From assembly GCA_016716335.1 (NCBI GenBank), contig JADJWN010000021.1:124001-188000 (forward strand): DNA of 64,000 bases, read 5' to 3'. Source of the DNA: Saprospiraceae bacterium (GTDB lineage: Bacteria > Bacteroidota > Bacteroidia > Chitinophagales > Saprospiraceae). The notes under the pieces were generated by a model. It did not search any database and was not told where the DNA came from. It saw nothing but the letters and a program-made list of their open reading frames with translations. The translations under genes were made by a program, and so were the position numbers. Below are positions 63,153 through 64,000 of this stretch, piece after piece. How positions within the stretch are numbered: the stretch's first letter is position 1; the number at the start of each line of letters is the position of its first letter.

Positions 63153-64000
63153 ATGACGACAGGATTTATAAAAGCCATAATATCCAATCTGCTGATTGTA
63201 GAGGCAAACGGCCCTTTCAGGCAAAACGAAATTTGTTACATCCTGGATGGCAATAAAAAGCTGATGGCCGAAGTCATCAAAGCAGACCGGAATAAGGCTT
63301 ACATACAGGCTTTCGAAAGTACACGGATGCTTAAATATGGCACCCCTGTGGAGTTTTCCGGCCATATGCTGGAAGCGACTTTGGGTCCGGGTCTGTTGTC
63401 CGGCAACTATGATGGGTTGCTCCATAATCTCTCGGCGATGCAGACCAATTTTATACAAAAAGGAGATTATCCGCCGGCCTTGGATTTCAATAAACAATGG
63501 AACTTTACCCCTTTGGTTCGGGAAGGTGTCAGACTGCAGGCAGGAGATTGGTTGGGCGAAGTAATGGAAAACAGCATCATTCACAAAATCATGGTTCCCT
63601 TTACATTGTCAGGATTTTGGGAAGTGTCCCGGATTGCAGAAGGTGGAGATTACAAAATCTCAGACACGATTGCAGAGCTTACGGATACCAACGGCAGAAC
63701 AGTGGAAGTAACCATGGTGCAGAGATGGCCTGTAAAAAAACCAGTGACTGCATTTTTAGAGAAATTCAGACCCGGCCAACTGATGGAAACAGGGATACGC
63801 ATTATAGATACCATGAATCCTATTTTGCAAGGGGGTACAGGATTCATTCCGGGTCCTTTCGGCAGCGGCAAAACAGTATTGCAACAAAGTATCGCCAGGC
63901 AGGCAGAGGCTGACATAGTCATCATAGCTGCATGTGGAGAGAGAGCCAATGAGGTTGTTGATCTTTTTACCGAGTTTCCGGAACTTGACGATCCCTGGAC
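63153..64000 (+). CDS. atpA: V-type ATPase catalytic subunit A, cut by the right edge
   Basis: The frame from the ATG at 63153 (MTTGFIKAIISNLLIVEA) runs open to the window end. It covers the N-terminal barrel, the non-homologous region (DYPPALDFNKQWNFTPLVREG) and the P-loop GPFGSGKT at about 63852-63875, followed by IIAACGERANEVVDLF. This is the ATP-hydrolysing or synthesising subunit. It starts 51 bases after the DUF2764 stop. The rest of the operon (B, D, I, K) should follow outside the window. Ion specificity (proton or sodium) depends on subunit K and cannot be seen here. Confidence 0.93.
   Translation, partial: MTTGFIKAIISNLLIVEANGPFRQNEICYILDGNKKLMAEVIKADRNKAYIQAFESTRMLKYGTPVEFSGHMLEATLGPGLLSGNYDGLLHNLSAMQTNFIQKGDYPPALDFNKQWNFTPLVREGVRLQAGDWLGEVMENSIIHKIMVPFTLSGFWEVSRIAEGGDYKISDTIAELTDTNGRTVEVTMVQRWPVKKPVTAFLEKFRPGQLMETGIRIIDTMNPILQGGTGFIPGPFGSGKTVLQQSIARQAEADIVIIAACGERANEVVDLFTEFPELDDPW

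Overview
The window is chromosomal DNA of a member of the Bacteroidota, most likely a Saprospiraceae-like lineage. Four things point there. Several secreted proteins end in type IX secretion (Por) sorting domains. DUF4249, DUF4252, DUF2795 and DUF2764 proteins are present. ECF sigma/FecR/TonB-receptor modules occur. Promoters fit the Bacteroidota -7 element TAnnTTTG, and Shine-Dalgarno sequences are mostly absent. The species cannot be named from the sequence alone.

Layout. 1-6.0 kb: leuS (cut by the left edge), cmk, a DUF2795 gene, queA and rarA. 6.0-8.3 kb: a GIY-YIG nuclease gene and a tandem array of tRNA-Pro-derived repeats around one intact tRNA-Pro, then tRNA-Ser and tRNA-Val. 8.3-18 kb: a thioredoxin-like lipoprotein, dnaA, a 5'-nucleotidase encoded as two genes, iscA-type carrier, ruvB, typA and a DEAD-box helicase. 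18-33 kb: fatty acid desaturase, type IX-exported proteins, a TPR-CHAT lipoprotein, a YfcC-type transporter, an M43 protease, an amidohydrolase and secA. 33-41.5 kb: glycosylasparaginase, an ECF sigma/membrane regulator/two DUF4252 operon, FNT channel, EamA exporter, a TPR protein, aroC, tRNA-Ser and a Crp/Fnr regulator. 42.2-49.75 kb: an A+T-rich defence island lying inside a DUF4249 gene, whose two halves flank it. 49.8-55.2 kb: the DUF4249 5' half, a complex repeat patch, a TonB-dependent receptor, FecR and its ECF sigma. 55-64 kb: tRNA-His, a metal-binding domain protein, LuxE-like synthetase, ArsC-like protein, LysR regulator, a serine hydrolase and the start of a V-type ATPase operon (E, DUF2764, A).

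The most interesting part is the island. It holds a compact CBASS-like operon: a CD-NTase, an E2-like protein without an E1 partner, a four-TM putative effector and a second, divergent nucleotidyltransferase. Beside it is a restriction-modification set: a large PD-(D/E)XK-like nuclease, an alpha-class and a beta-class DNA methyltransferase, and an XRE controller. Its two ends carry matching sequence blocks in inverted order, so it looks like a discrete inserted unit. The second unusual region is the tRNA-Pro array. In nine copies the anticodon arm is replaced by a GC-rich hairpin, while the D and T arms stay intact, and the neighbouring GIY-YIG gene ends inside a tRNA-Pro-like 5' half.

Caution: many genes that should be intact carry single-base disruptions. 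leuS, the 5'-nucleotidase C-terminal gene, the TPR gene, crp/fnr, the nuclease, the TonB receptor (three) and the serine hydrolase have frameshifts; dnaA has an in-frame TGA and aroC an in-frame TAG. Several lie in short homopolymers. This density suggests consensus errors in the assembly rather than real decay, although each can be tested separately.
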